Assembly: GCA_012295275.1 (NCBI GenBank)
Contig: CM022676.1
Span: forward strand, 11,659,160-11,723,159
Direction of reading: 5' to 3'
Source: Chrysomallon squamiferum
Taxonomy: Eukaryota; Mollusca; Gastropoda; Neomphalida; Peltospiridae
DNA length: 64,000 nucleotides
Below are positions 1 to 13,900 of this stretch, one piece after another (position 1 is the stretch's first letter; every line of letters starts with the position of its first letter). The position numbers and the translations under genes were made by a program. The notes beneath the pieces were generated by a model. The model had not been told where the DNA came from. It did no database searches and saw only the letters and a program-made list of their open reading frames with translations.

Positions 1-308
1 CAAAACAAGCAAACAACAAATAAACAAAGCACACATGGTTAGTTGTGTTTACCATTTCCCACACCCAACAAGCTCAAAGCAAAAACACAAACATGCATGT
101 TTCAGATTTGACAGTTGTTTTATTCGGTTCAAGCAGCTTGTTTTGCATTGTTATGTAGCAAAATAAAAAATTATACAAATTGTTATTTTAACAAGCTTGG
201 AAGCAGAAGTGGAGCTCTTCATTAGTTTTGTTTTTCTCTGCAGTATCTCATGCTTTCACTCTTACTGTGGCTGGGTATGTTTTAGCCTTTACTTTTGTTG
301 GAGCAAAA

Positions 309-480
309 TAATAATAATAACAATAACAATAATAAATTAAATTAATTAATTAATAATAATAATAGCAATAATAATAGCAATAATAAAATAATAATAATAA
401 TAATAATAACAATAAAAATAATAATAATAATAATAATAATAATTAGTAGTAGTAGTAGTAGTAGTAGTAGCAGCAGTAGT
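309..480. repeat. (AAT)n / (AGT)n trinucleotide tract
   Basis: Interrupted AAT repeats followed by about ten AGT units. Confidence 0.9.
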
Positions 481-2459
481 AATACCTACTGCATCATAAT
501 GTTAGTAAAAACAGCTAAAATATATTTTTAAAGTAGCTCTCGTTGTTTTGTATTGCTTTTCTTTTGTTTCTTTTTGTTTTTTTGTTGTTGTTTCATTCAT
601 GCTGGTTAGTGTGCCATGCTGACTGTTAAAAAAGCAGTCTTTGATGCATGTTTTATTTTATACTTTTAAACATTCCACTGAAAACGTTGATCTTCAAACA
701 CACTAATGATGATGATAAACCCAACTTAAACTGAGATGTACGTGACATTGAATCATTTGTGAAAACTAATTTTTCTCCTGGCAATAATTATTGATTTTTG
801 CAGACAATAGAACATTGCTTCCTTTGATGAACCAATCAAATGTGGTTAGATTAGGAAATATTCAAGCAAAGACATTTTTCGTGACAATTCTGACATTAAA
901 AATATGTCACAGGTTGACAATAAAATAATATTCATGTCCACATACATAACTTTGGTCTGGTGATATAAACGTTCTCAGTTCAAAATGAATGTTTGACAAA
1001 TTTATTGTTTATCTGAATTATGGTGATCTTGAAACTACAAAATTCGTAATGAATGTTTTATTTTGTATTTTTTTGAATTATAATTTATTTATTTATTAAT
1101 TCTTCTTTTTACTTTTTGTTTGTTAGTAAATACTGATACAGTATATGTATAATCACAGATACATTAATCAGGAGTGGCTGAAAGTAATTTTGATATGAAA
1201 ATAAAACAAGCAGTGCTGAAATATAAGCAACAGCAGCACAGTATGTCTGTCCATGTGTGTGTGTGTGGACAAATATGTTGCCTGGAAGAACATACAAACA
1301 GACGTTCATTTTGTTAACAATGCTAATTCTGACAAACAAACAACAAAACATCGTTATCAATAAAATGTTTTTTTATGATTTTTCTTTTTTTTTTTAATTG
1401 GAACTGCAGACTAATGAGATTACACGAACATGAAAATGTTTTATTACCAGCAACTAAGCCTCAACACTCACAAACAACTACATTTTAATATCATAAGGCA
1501 AAAACTGTATTATGACTAGTGATAGTGCAAAAACAGAAAAAGAAATTTCTTTATATCTAATTTTACTGAGAATAAAAAAAAAAAAAAACAACATTTACAT
1601 ACATAATATATATGAATGTAAATATAAGTGTATACATAAAAAAAGTGAACTGATTTTCATAATAAAATTAAAGTTTGAAACAATTATTAACTGAATATAC
1701 AAATGCTTTCTTACTGAACTCTTAACACAAATTAATTCAACGCAATACAAACCTAAAGTTTAATTTCTTACCAAAGAATACAACAAAATAATTTTAAAAA
1801 AAAAAAATTCTAGTTAGATAAACTGTTCTACAAATTAGACTGACACTAAATAATATTTATTTTTCAAATGTTTCATGTCATTTGAACTATTAGAAATAAC
1901 AAATATATTTGTCTGTTATTTTAATTAAAATAAATTTTTACCTTTAAAGGTAAACCAATTTCTATTTTGGTTCAATGCCAAATGAATTTAATACAATGTT
2001 CACACATACACACAGAGATATTTCAATCTCTGAAGAAAGAAATGATAGTATTTGTGCCTTCAGCATTTATTTTTAAAAAATAATAAATTAAAAATGAAGT
2101 GGAAGTTTGGGAATACAGACAAGCTTTATTTATTTATTTATTTTTTTATTATTATTATTTTCTTCTTTCTATATTAACTTAAAAAATCTTCCAACATGAT
2201 ATTACCATTATATTTCAGAATTTATTACTATTATTATTATTATTATTAATCAAACTTTTACTTTTCATTACAATATACTTATCCTTTAATCTGCTGTTTA
2301 CTAATTTATCAAACTTCAGTAAAAATCACTGGTACTAATAATGAAAAGAAACACTAGAGAAACTAAGACCAGTCAAACGTTTGTTTTGTTCTCATACATT
2401 GTTAGACAGCACACACAACTAACTAGCCAACTACTCTACATAGCTCTTCACTATTGTAC

Positions 2460-2790
2460 ACGTCTAGTTCACACTGTACACTCAGTTCACATTAATGTAG
2501 TGTACAGTGGATTGTTTAGTTCACACTATCATATATGCAGATGTGTTCTGTTCACATTTATGTATTGAACAATGGAGCATTTAGTTCACATTATATTATA
2601 TGCAGATGTTTAGTTCACATTCAACTTACACTGTACACTATCAAGATCATTTCACATGATGTATATTGGTACATACAAGTAGTTTCGGTTCACATATTGT
2701 ACAGTATTGTACACAAAGTTTTACTGACACAATATACACATGATACTGCACGCAGCTATTTAGTTCACATTGTACATTCAGATGAATGTA
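2460..2790. repeat. Degenerate TTAGTTCACAT-type repeats
   Basis: The word TTTAGTTCACA recurs with ATATGCAGATGT and TGTACACT blocks every 30-70 bp, a decayed tandem repeat. Confidence 0.55.
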
Positions 2791-4232
2791 TATGCTTCAC
2801 CTTGAAAAAGAAATTTTAAGTTCTAGTTTCAGATTATTTTTGAGAGAGTAGTATTATTGTCCACACAAGTAGACACAAGCTCATTACTAACACCTATGTG
2901 TGATGTATTTGACACAAATGTTAAGCACAAATCACGTACTACAAAGTGTTAGGCTAGAATAATACATGTATGTAATAGATTCTGCATTTACATGACAAAA
3001 GAAAATAAATGCTGCCAAGAAAGCAATACATTTTCAAAATGATTTCAAAATGTCCAACTTGTGATGTTTTCAATAAGAAAAACAACTACAGAGTCAAATT
3101 GAAACTGGGTTGAAATTATATCAAATTTATTAATTTTGAATAATCCTAAGATTATAAATATACCTATATTACTTTTCTTTATTTTATATATGTAACTACT
3201 ATGAGAGATTTTCTATCATTATTTTTTCTCTGCTGCTACAATTCTGTCAAACCTATCAAATACTTAATTTTAAATTTACTCAACTTTAGTCAATGCATTT
3301 TTCTAAAAAAAATTCTAATTTTCTATTTAACTTACTCTTAAAAAGAACATTTTGACTGCAAACTTTGCATAGATGGGAAAGAAAGAGACAGGTTATTAAT
3401 TTAACATAGAACAGCTTCATTACTCAGTATGTAATATCCTCCACTTAAGATTTATCATTTTTAACTAATTATTCTTCTTCTTACTGTTACTATTATTATT
3501 ACTATTGTTATTATTATTATTATACGTTATCAAATTTATTGTGTGTAAAAACTGTTCAATCTGTATCTAATATTTTAAATCAATATTTAGTTTGCTTTCA
3601 CAGTCGGTGAAAGTAAGAAAGTGTTTTCTCTTTCATTATTGTCTGAACACACACATTTATTTACAGTCTGGAACAGAAGAAAAACCACTGCTACAAAGTA
3701 CAGTACAAATATGGTAATCTTCAAAGAACAAAAAGTGAGCTAAGAGAAAACGAAACACCAAAGTTGAGCATTCTATCAATAATACGAGACAGCACACACC
3801 AACACTGTAATATACAAAAGCAATGCCATGGAAACAGCATAAGCTAATCAGTGAAATCAGCAGTATTGTTACTCAATTTCCCTGATTTTAATCATTGCAA
3901 ATAGTCTACACACGTACGGCCATAAAGAGTTGTTTCCCATGTCATGAATTATCTCCCTCTTTTTATGACATAATATTTGTAAAGATCTGTTTTTCAGCTA
4001 AAACAGTCATCACAAATGCTGCTACAGCTGTATCCAAAAAAGAATAAACATTTTTCTTTTTCAGTTTCTTTAAAAAAATCAAATAAATTAAAATATAATA
4101 AAATTAGAAATAAAAGATGAAAAATCTATCAATGCATTCATTAAAAAATAAAGGGTTGGCTTTTCTATTGTAAAATCTTAATCCTTATTTCTCTATCATC
4201 ATCATTTACATATCAAATTCAATTAGAATGGG

Positions 4233-4425
4233 AAGGGAGGTAACTGCAGTTAAAGGATGGGTAGACAGTATAAACTGCTAAAACACAAGTTAGAGGGAGA
4301 TAACTGATTTTAAACGAGAAGGGAGGTGATCTGTTTTAACATCATAAGGGAGACAGCTAATATTTCAAGCATCAGTAAGGAAAGATAACTACAGTTTTAG
4401 AATGAAAAGGGAGATAAATCAGTTT
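4233..4425. repeat. Cluster of GGGAGATAAC-like motifs
   Basis: Six variants (GGGAGGTAACTG, GGGAGATAACTG, GGGAGGTGATCTG, GGGAGACAGCTAA, GAAAGATAACTA, GGGAGATAAATC) at ~25-50 bp spacing. Single copies occur at 3949, 11908 and 24421. Confidence 0.6.
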
Positions 4426-4495
4426 GTGCACACGTCAGTTACTTTGTATTACATTAGAAGCTGTTTTAATAAACAGATATAACAAATGTTCTACA

Positions 4496-4516
4496 ATAAT
4501 AATAAAATAATAATAA

Positions 4517-4552
<36 letters not shown>
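4496..4552. repeat. (AAT)n tract
   Basis: About nineteen AAT units with small interruptions. Confidence 0.9.
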
Positions 4553-4555
<3 letters not shown>

Positions 4556-5646
4556 CTGAATGAGATAAATCAGTGTACAGATTTACTAACATAACTTACT
4601 ATTTCAAACATGGAATGTAGCCAATATGTACATCACAGAAATAAACAACACGAAACAAAACTTCAGACAGTCCTACAATTTAAACTAACCCTCAAGTCTA
4701 GTTCCAGGATCTTCTGCCTATCCTACTCCTACAAAACAGCAAGTTCGTTGTCTAAATCAAGTAACTAGAAAACCCCACTAAAACTAGCCCTTCGCACCAA
4801 TCTGCTAGTCTTGAAAACCCAGTGTAGTTAGATTACTTCTCTGATTTACATTTACTTTAATAAAGTCTTATAGGTACTACAAATAAATTTATCCAAGAAT
4901 GCATTTCCTACAATTTTGTATCCTTGAACTACAGTTTAAGCTCTACAAATCAATTTATATTCAGAACGAAAGCTCTCCAGATCAAATTGGTACCTAATGA
5001 AGTCTACAAGCAACTATTTCAACTATCAGAAATAAAAAATAAAAAATTTAAATTGTTTTTGCTCAGATGAGTACAAAGGCAGACTTGAACCTACTGACTC
5101 CTGACATTTAGCTCAGGTTTCAGACTTTGTCAGTTGGGAAACAAGCCCAGTAGCATCGACAGACAGACCAGTGACTACACAGCACAAACTACAGCAACGG
5201 CGACGTGACTACGAACAAAGCAGTCACAGGATGAGATGATGAAATGGAATCATAAATGACCAACGTAATAAAAAATCAAAAAATCATTCACAACACAGAA
5301 GACAACACTTAAAAAAGAAGATATTTCAGGTTAAAGTTGTTATTGTACTTGTGTTGTTAATGACAGTTAAAATGATGTTTACGTCTGTAACCAAGATGGT
5401 TACAAGTCTTTTTAAAATACATGTTACATACTGTTTTACCTTAAAGCAGACATCTTCAACTACAACAGCGTGAAGTTTATAGGTTTGTATTTTACTTTTT
5501 GTTCTTTACTAAAATGATTTCAAAATCATTCTAATAGTTTTCATTATTATATCATCTTTTTTTCTCTTAAATTTCAATTTTAATAAGCTTTCTAAAAACT
5601 AATAATAAAATGGTATCACACTGCCATTTTCTATTAGTTTATACTT

Positions 5647-5765
5647 AATTAAGTTATATTGTCAGTTTTAATTAACTTACACAGTCAACATTAATTACAG
5701 TATCAGTATGAAATTATACTGTCAGTTTTAATTAAGATACATTCAACACTAATTAAATTAGTGTA
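5647..5765. repeat. Two copies of an AT-rich ~65-bp repeat
   Basis: TATTGTCAGTTTTAATTAA and TACTGTCAGTTTTAATTAA blocks, each followed by CAACA(T/C)TAATTA. Confidence 0.6.
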
Positions 5766-6848
5766 TCTGACGTCAATTAATTCCATTGATTTGTGCTGTA
5801 GTCTGGTTAATTAGGTAACACAAATAATACCGTTATTTATACAGTAACACAAAGCAAATGTTTTAAACACACAAACATTTAACACAACATCTATTTGTTT
5901 TTATACATAATATGCACTCTAATTGGTTTTATTAAAACATGAATTAAAAAAAAAAAGAAACTCAATTTAAACCTGATTTCTTTTCAATTTGCATCAAATT
6001 CTGATTAAAACAAATAAGAACTGAATTTGTAAAAACGGAGATGAAATATTTGTGTTTATAAAATCAAAGGTGAAATGATAATTTGTACATTTTTTTTTTT
6101 TTTTTTTGATTTGTAAAACTGAACGCACATGAAGTGTATCTTTACCAAGCTAAGTAAATACATATAAAAAAAAATTTGATTAGTTTTCATTAATTAATAA
6201 AAAAAATAAAAAAAATAATAAAGAAATATTTCTCTGAAGCACAAAAATCATAAAATAGAAGAAAAGAAATATAGCGCAAAATCTCGCAAAAGCCTGAATT
6301 AATGGAAATTCAAGTTTTTTTTCAATGATCAAAAGTTTCTATCAAAAGTAAAAATATCATACAAGACAAAATAATACTCCAAAAGTATTATGCTAAATAA
6401 AATATGATTGTAGCTGATTATACAAGAAAACTATTGTAACGACCATATACTGTATGTGCATAGTATTCTTGTGTACCTTCTATTGTATACAACAGTTTTC
6501 TGATGGTACAACTGCTGTATTATTAAATTTAATGACTATTATGTATTGTTCACACTGTTAAACTGGTCAGTTTTAACAATTTACTTACTCTATTGCTATA
6601 TATTGTATGATTTTGTACAATACAGCAGAAAAATGTATTTTATAACTTAGCCCAACTTTATATATTGTATGAATTTTGTACAATACTGTACTTTAAAAAA
6701 AATATATATTGTTATGTCTATATAATGTTGTTCATAACATCATATTAAATAACTGCCAAAAATTGCACTTCTAATTTTGCAGACAATTAATTACATAAAG
6801 CAAAGAATTGTATTTGTGTAACTAGTGTGTATCTGTATTGTATAAAAC

Positions 6849-7100
6849 TGTGCATTCTTTAACACTGAATTATAAAACAGTGTATTGTATAATTGTATTT
6901 TATTATTTTTGTGATAAATTCAAAATGAATTATATTAATATCAAATATCGTGAAAACTGTTACTTAATTCAAATTGTGCATTCTTTAACACTGTATTATA
7001 AAACCGTGTATTGTATAATTGTATTTTATTGATTCTTTTTGTGACAAATTCAAAATGAATTATATTAATATCAAATATCGTGAAAACTGTTACTTAATTA
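6849..7100. repeat. Tandem duplication, two copies of 126 bp
   Basis: The block from TGTGCATTCTTTAACACTG to GTGAAAACTGTTACTTAATT is repeated with few changes; copy 2 starts at 6975. Confidence 0.85.
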
Positions 7101-7340
7101 CTTCGCTCACAACCAATGTATACTTACAGATTTTGTGATGTGAAAAAAGAAAACATCCAAAAAATAAAAATAAATAAATTTCTAAATAATACGAAATTAT
7201 AAAATACTTTCCAAACAATTCATATAAACCCGAAAAAGTGTAAAAATTTAAAAATGTCTGTTTTTATGGTTTTTTTTCTCTGAATTCACACTTTTAGATA
7301 AACTGAATTTTTACTGCAGCTGAACATTTTGGTCAGTATG

Positions 7341-7346
7341 TTTATT
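7341..7346 (-). terminator. Possible polyadenylation signal AATAAA
   Basis: First AATAAA downstream of the GPI-exon stop codon on the coding strand. Such hexamers are frequent by chance here. Confidence 0.22.
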
Positions 7347-8168
7347 TTATTTACTGAAGTTATTTCACCTGTTATGTATAATTTAAAATTATTAGCATTT
7401 GGATTAATATGTTTTTTTTTTTTTAAATTTTAGATATTATCTTTCATTTAAATTGCTGGAATGAATTAGTGTTATTGTGACCAACAAGATTAACTGTAAC
7501 CATACAAAAAGAAGAAGACAAAGAAAAAAAAATGTCTTCATCATTTTCTGTTTCTTTCCTCTTAATTTAAACAAAACAAAATTTACATCAAAAAATTCAG
7601 ATTTCCTGCTTCAGATCAAACTACTGAGAAAAAAATAATTAAAATTCTCAAAAACGTTAAACTTTTTACAACCAAACAGTTACATGTATCAAATTCAAAT
7701 AACACAAAACTTTTCAAATTGTAAAAACATTCACAAAAAAACAAAAACAACAAAAATAAGTTGCCATTCTTTACAAGTGAAGATCATCACCTGATTGCAA
7801 AAATTCAAAGTAAATTTAAGAAAAAGAAATTATAAAAAACACTTACAAAATCTTTCTCAATGAACAAAGTTAACATCCACCAAAATTTTTGTCTGACGTC
7901 AAACAATTTAAAAAAAAAAAATTAAAAACACAACATTTTTTTTTATCTGATATTCACAAAAAGTTCTTCAATCAAAAAAAAAAAAAAAAACATTCACAAA
8001 ATGTTTTTTTGATGTAAGAGCATCTCACAAAGTCTTGTAAACTGTGTTGTACTGAACAAGCCGGGGTGGAGTGGAATGTCACAATGTAAATGTTTTAACG
8101 CTGTACAACCAAGCTGTCATTTGCACACACGAAGAGCACTCTTCAGAAGGGAGGTAGATCTAGCGGGG
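7341..8168 (-). other. Putative 3' UTR of the GPI form
   Basis: Sequence after the TGA. The first AATAAA on the minus strand after the stop is at 7341-7346, giving a 3' UTR of about 0.8 kb if it is used. The body has many A/T homopolymers. The end is a guess because many later AATAAA hexamers exist in this AT-rich DNA. Confidence 0.3.
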
Positions 8169-8269
8169 TCACCAGTAGAGGGCGCTCAAGCATGCTGACA
8201 GAACTAGGGACGTCATGGCGTACACACTGACGTGGACTGAAGCAATGCCCCCATCCCCAACCTCGCCAA
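8169..8269 (-). CDS. Fas2: Terminal exon: GPI-anchor signal and stop
   Basis: A T-rich tract longer than 20 bases and GCCTCTTTTCAG acceptor lead into 33 residues in phase 1: [16 protein letters not shown], then [17 protein letters not shown] and TGA. Small residues (G-D-G-G, A-S) followed by a short spacer and a C-terminal hydrophobic stretch with no charged cytoplasmic tail are the hallmarks of a GPI attachment signal; the cleavage residue is probably within GDGG or at the Ser. The local GC content is far above its surroundings. GPI-linked forms are known for apCAM, fasciclin II and NCAM-120. Confidence 0.85.
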
Positions 8270-8576
8270 CTGAAAAGAGGCAAAAAAAAAAAAAAAAAAA
8301 AAAAGTTTGTGAGTAGCAGATATTGGCAGGCGAGATCAAACAAAACGAGAAAAAGAACGTGCAAGGTGACCAATCACAAACAGGGTTACAAAGTTTTAAA
8401 TAGAAACCAATCAAAAATAGGGTTACAAAGTCTTAAAGAGAAATCAATAACGTTAAACAAATACGTCGTTTTCACTGGCCTTAAATATGAATTAACTCTT
8501 TTTATTCTTCTTTCTTTTAATTTATTTTTATTTTCTTGCTCCTCTTCAATCCAAATTCAAAACTGGGATATTATTT

Positions 8577-8610
<34 letters not shown>

Positions 8611-10882
8611 CTATATTTCTTTATCATCATCATCATCATCATCACCATCATCATCAATTTTTTTTTCTTTAGGTCTCTATCAACATTCCAGTGTACTATG
8701 TTTATTTTTATTCTCTAACTGTAAGATGAAAAATCAAAGAAAAAGAAAATTAATTTCAATGTGCCGAACTTAGTTAATTACAAGCAAAAGTTTACATAAT
8801 TGTCAAGCTGAATGTGATTGGGTACTGGTTAAAAGCAAATGAGTGAAAAAAAGTAATAATAATAATAATAAAAAACTGAAAAATACGCCACAATGATCAC
8901 ATATGGTAATGTATGCAGCAGCATGTACATAAATACTTGTGTGACAAGCAACACTATTTTAATATTAAAAAAAAAAAAAGTGTTTAAAACTTCTTTTGTG
9001 ATTGCTAGTGTTAGTGAAACTTCCAGCTGTACAAAACAAGCTCTCTCCCATCTGAAAACTACTTTGACCATCTTCCAGTGTTAACTACAGAAACTTTCTC
9101 ACATTATAAATATTAATGTTTAAACTATTTAATAGCATTTTCAGTGACTGCACATAATAAATTTATCTTAACAGAGTACACAGTACCAGCGTGCTTTGAC
9201 TTCAGCTACAGATTTTAGTTTAAAAAGCTGTGTAGCTGTATAAATCTACACTAGATCACATTAAGTCCATTGAGACAAAATTAACAATAATAACAAATAA
9301 ACAAAACAACATATTTAAATTTCAAAAATTTTAAACTTCAAATAATCTGTGTTCCATTTGAACAGTTATAAAAAATTTAATATTTACCTCACAAAATAAA
9401 CAAAAATAATGAAAATATTAAATACAGAAGTAGCCAATAGTCTTTTTCCATAATTATGTTTTTTGTTCTTAAAAAATAAATTATTTTAATTCACATTAAC
9501 AAAAATCTTAGCATTTGTAATATTCTTCTGAGATATTAACCCAAAAACAGTATTATTAGTAGTAGTTTTTTTATGAACATTTTGGAAAAAAATAAATCAA
9601 AATCAAAAGAAAACGTATAATCAGTATCAATTACAATATTATTATACATAAAATATTTATCTTTGAATCATATATATATATATATATAAATAAATAAATA
9701 AAAATATAAATAAAAATAAATAAATAAAGGACTGCCCAGTCTGAAGGAAAGGAATGACATTTATTCTCTTACCAATAAATCATTTATCAAGCTGTTCAGT
9801 TAAAATAGAAAACAACATTAGAATTATAAATCCAACTTGCTTAAAATATTTAAATAAAACATATTATCTGAGTGTGTCTTGACATTTGGCTATGAGAAAA
9901 ATACAAACTGATTATTACTATCAATTTACTTTTCATCAAGGAAAATTAATTCACCTACCTCAGATGTGGATTCATAGTAATGAATATTTACAAAGCAGAA
10001 GCAATTTTTTTTTTCAAAATTAATAAAAGCTTGAATATTAGCTTGTTCTTTATAGGTGCCTAATTAAATAAAACTCTGTTAATAAATAACACTGAAGCTA
10101 TGTATATGCACTGTTCATGAAACAAACACATGCAGAGTGACAAACAAAATCATGCAAACATCATGCCAACTAAACTGAACAAAACTAAAATGCTGGAAGA
10201 AGAGTTCTCAGTGGGCAGATAACTCCAGCATGCAAGGATTAAATCAAGTTGGTTGTACAGGTTAAAAACAGATGAATGATTCGATGAGAATGAAAACAAG
10301 TTTTTAAAATATTAATCTTTGTTCAGTGATAAAAACAAGTGTTTCAGTATTTGCAAATTATTTTACAACACTGACACAGACTCCTCCTACTCATGTTCAA
10401 CCAGACTCCACCCATATACATGTCAATCACTGTCAATATTATATTCCTGCCTACACACTATAAACACCACCCACTTTCATTTCAGCGAAATGTAAAACTG
10501 ATGGATGAAATGTGTAACCATGTAAAAATACATTTAAAGACATGAATAAATGAATAAAATTTCTAACCATGTAAAAAAACATTAAGATGTTATGTAATGA
10601 ATGAAATATGAAAGTAAAATGTACCCAGTGAAATGAGTAGATATGGTGAATAAATTGTATAAATGTATGAAAATATTACATGATAATGTTTATGTACAAC
10701 TACACACGTTGAAATGAATGTGAAATACACAGCTAATAACCTTAATATAACTTAATGTGAAAATAACATGTTAATGCTTAGCAGTTTTTCAGTAATAAAT
10801 TGTAACTTGTGTAAGTGTAAAGAGATGAATGTTAATTAACACGAGAGAGGAGAAACAGAAAGAGAAATCTGCCTGCCTGCAA

Positions 10883-10913
<31 letters not shown>

Positions 10914-13900
10914 GACAGAAAGAGAGAAAGAGAGACACAGAGACAGAGCAAGTGAGTAGTTTCTAAAGTAGAGTGTTTTTCTGGTAGGTGTATTGTTGTC
11001 ACTGTGTCTTGTTAATACTAAAACATTCAAAAGTCATTTTATCAGTCTTTAACCTTTTTAAACCTCACACACACAGACACAGACACACGTATATTAATGT
11101 TTCTCACATGGCTCTTTACCACATATAAAACAACTAATTTTAAACAGCACAACAAGAAAGACAAAAACAAGGAATTAAAAACAAATGTATACAATCAAGT
11201 CTCTCCAAATTATTTCACAATCCAACTTTCATTTATACCATGTCAGATTAAGGCAATGAAGAAAACAAGATAAAAATGAATAAATAGAAAATAAATAAAT
11301 AAATAAATAAATAATCTTCTAAGATTCTTCAAGCAATAAATATTCTGACTTGGCCAACAATGAAAAACAAGCATCCATTAACGCCAAGCTGTACATTCTG
11401 TTTTTCTAATTCCAACCAGAAGACAAAACTGTTCACATTCAGATGAGCTTTGTTTTCCTAGCTGTAAGCAGACATTCTTTCCTATTTTGAAATCAAAACA
11501 AATTTTGTCATTCAAACCTTCAAGCCCTATTTACATCAAGCTACAAATATCTTAGCATCATCATTCTAATACAGGGGTCAAAACATTCAAAAACAAATAT
11601 TTAAATTTTAGTTAAAAATCTATAGGCCCATTAAGCTAAAGGCATTGTTCATACAAAAATTTCTGATGCAAATTGAAATTTTCAAATATTTGAGCACAAA
11701 TTCAAATATTTAAAACAATGAGAAAAAGTAAATAAACTTTAGGTCTGGTCTTTAGCTAAAGGCATCATTCAAAATCCTTTTTTTATTTTTTTATTTCATT
11801 TTTGGCAAAACATTATATCAAGCTACATTCAAAATTTCTTTCAGTTTTCAGAGTTACCGATTTGAACCTGATTAAGCTATTTCCAATAGGACATGCGACA
11901 AACCAAGGGAGATAACTAGTACCTTCATGAACTGTGAGAGAATCTCGAGACGGATCGATGGTGTTAACTAAAAAACAAACACATGTTGACATGAACACTA
12001 ACATGTGATGATGCTGCAGGGTCAGCTGAAATGAAATTTTCAATGCCGGTATACATGCCACACCAAGTCTCTCTCTCTCTCCCTCTCCCTTTCAATCTCT
12101 TTCTCTCTCTCATCTCCTCCCCTCTCTCCCTTTCAATCTCTTTCTCTCTCTCTCTCTCTCTCCACCCCTCTCTGCCTTTCAATCTTTCTCTCTCACTCTC
12201 TCACACACACACAATTCATTAACAGAACAGACAAAATAAAAATCCAGTTAAAATATTTGGCACAATGAATCAACACAAGTTACAAGAATATGACATAAAA
12301 AATATTGTGAATTTATGATCCGTAAGAAATTTTTCTCAAACATAAAAACAAATAAATAAAAATATAGTAAAATAAGAATCAATCAAAGTCACGAAATCAA
12401 AACAGAAAATTAAAATGTAAAAATAGAAATAAGGTAAAATATGTAGTTTTTATATAAAATAGAAATAAAAAATAACGCAAGACCTGTCAAGGCAATAAAA
12501 GAAAACATCTCCGGTTTAAAATAAACCTGACAACCAATGATTACATGCAAGATCTGAACATTTCATGTAGCACGCAGTAAAAGCACAACAGATGTGTAGA
12601 TCTCTTATTTTACATAAAAAGTCTTTTTTTTTTTAGTTATCTGAATCCTTACAGTAGATGATAATGTTTGTGGGATTTTTATGTTTGTGTGTGTCTATAA
12701 CCTGTGTGTGTTTATTGGTACATCTCTGTGAAATCTTGTGTCAAGTATATCAATATACAAGAAACAATTACAAAAGTGTTTTTTATTAATTTTAAACAGA
12801 TACATAAAGAAATACATCTATTTTTAGCTCCCTGCACGTGAAGCCTGCACATAAAACTACCTTCACTAACAACTGTGTGTGCACAGAAAGCTTTGCCAGC
12901 ATTCATTTTGCAACTTGCTATAAAAATGAAAATAAAAACAAGGCCTGTAAGACAGTCTGAAGTTTGGTTTCCAGTGACAGTCAACAAAGATAAAACAATA
13001 TGTACAGAAAAGAAATTGTACCATTCCACATTGTGTACTGCAGCATTCTTACTGTATCTTGTACCATTCCATATAGTATATTGTACCACTGTATCCTGTA
13101 TTTCAGTTTGATCTGGCAACCTGTGTAAGTAACCAAACAGCTAAGATTTCAGTGTGAAAGTTTTAAAATGACACAATCTCTTACACACTTCCATTAATTG
13201 GTCAAGTAACAATCAATGTGACTGATCTAGCGGTTACAACCAATGAAATGAGATGGTTTATAAACAGTCTACTTTCAACCAATGAAATGAGACATATTCC
13301 AAGATGGCTGATGACCTAATGAAATGATATCTATTCTGACATTCAAGAATGTCTAACTATAACCAATTAAATGATATCTATTCTGAAAAATATTCAAAAT
13401 GGTCTAACTATAACCAATGAAATGATATCTATTCTGAGATGGTTCATTAATGATCTAGCTGTTTCAACCAATGAAATGAGATCTGTTTTGAGACTATGCA
13501 GGTTTCTATAGTATGGAGTACTATATGGAATGGTACAGTTCCTGCTGGTCTGGTGGCTAGCGGAGGTATTTCCTGAACCTAACACATTCTGTACAACACC
13601 ACTGCCCAGCTGTACACAGAGAACACCGAGTGTGTTTTTATAACAAACAGAAAAAGATTTCAAGTCACAGAAACATTCCACAAGAACTTTCCTATCATAA
13701 TAATGCAGTGAGAGGAAGAAAAGATTTTGGTTTTTGCTTTGCTTTTTTTTTTTTTTTTTTTGATGTATTTTTGAAGCAGTGTGTCAACATAACAGCTCAA
13801 GCTTGTCAGGCAATTTCCCATTCCGGCTGAGAGAACAATGCATCACGGTGGCTGAAAATTAAACATTATATACCTTCCAGCACTGTTCTAACCACTGTGC

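Larger units (their letters stand above)
1..7340. other. 3' flank: AT-rich DNA with no recognised gene
   Basis: Low GC, homopolymers and AAT/ATT repeats. No splice-bounded frame with a membrane segment or known domain was seen on the minus strand, though a further 3' exon could lie here or beyond position 1. Confidence 0.6.

Noticed and set aside
5040-5240. GC-richer segment with a hydrophobic minus-strand stretch (HVAVAVVCAV)
   Set aside because: Considered as a transmembrane exon, but it is in the wrong phase and stops at once; phase 1 gives only six codons.
12712-13119. 135-codon minus-strand open frame
   Set aside because: No family resemblance over its length and composition like intron; only the 57-nt candidate exon C inside it has splice support.
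13394-13681. 95-codon minus-strand frame with [17 protein letters not shown]
   Set aside because: An acceptor-like TGTGTACAG precedes it, but entry in the required phase 1 hits a stop after 16 codons and no donor fits.
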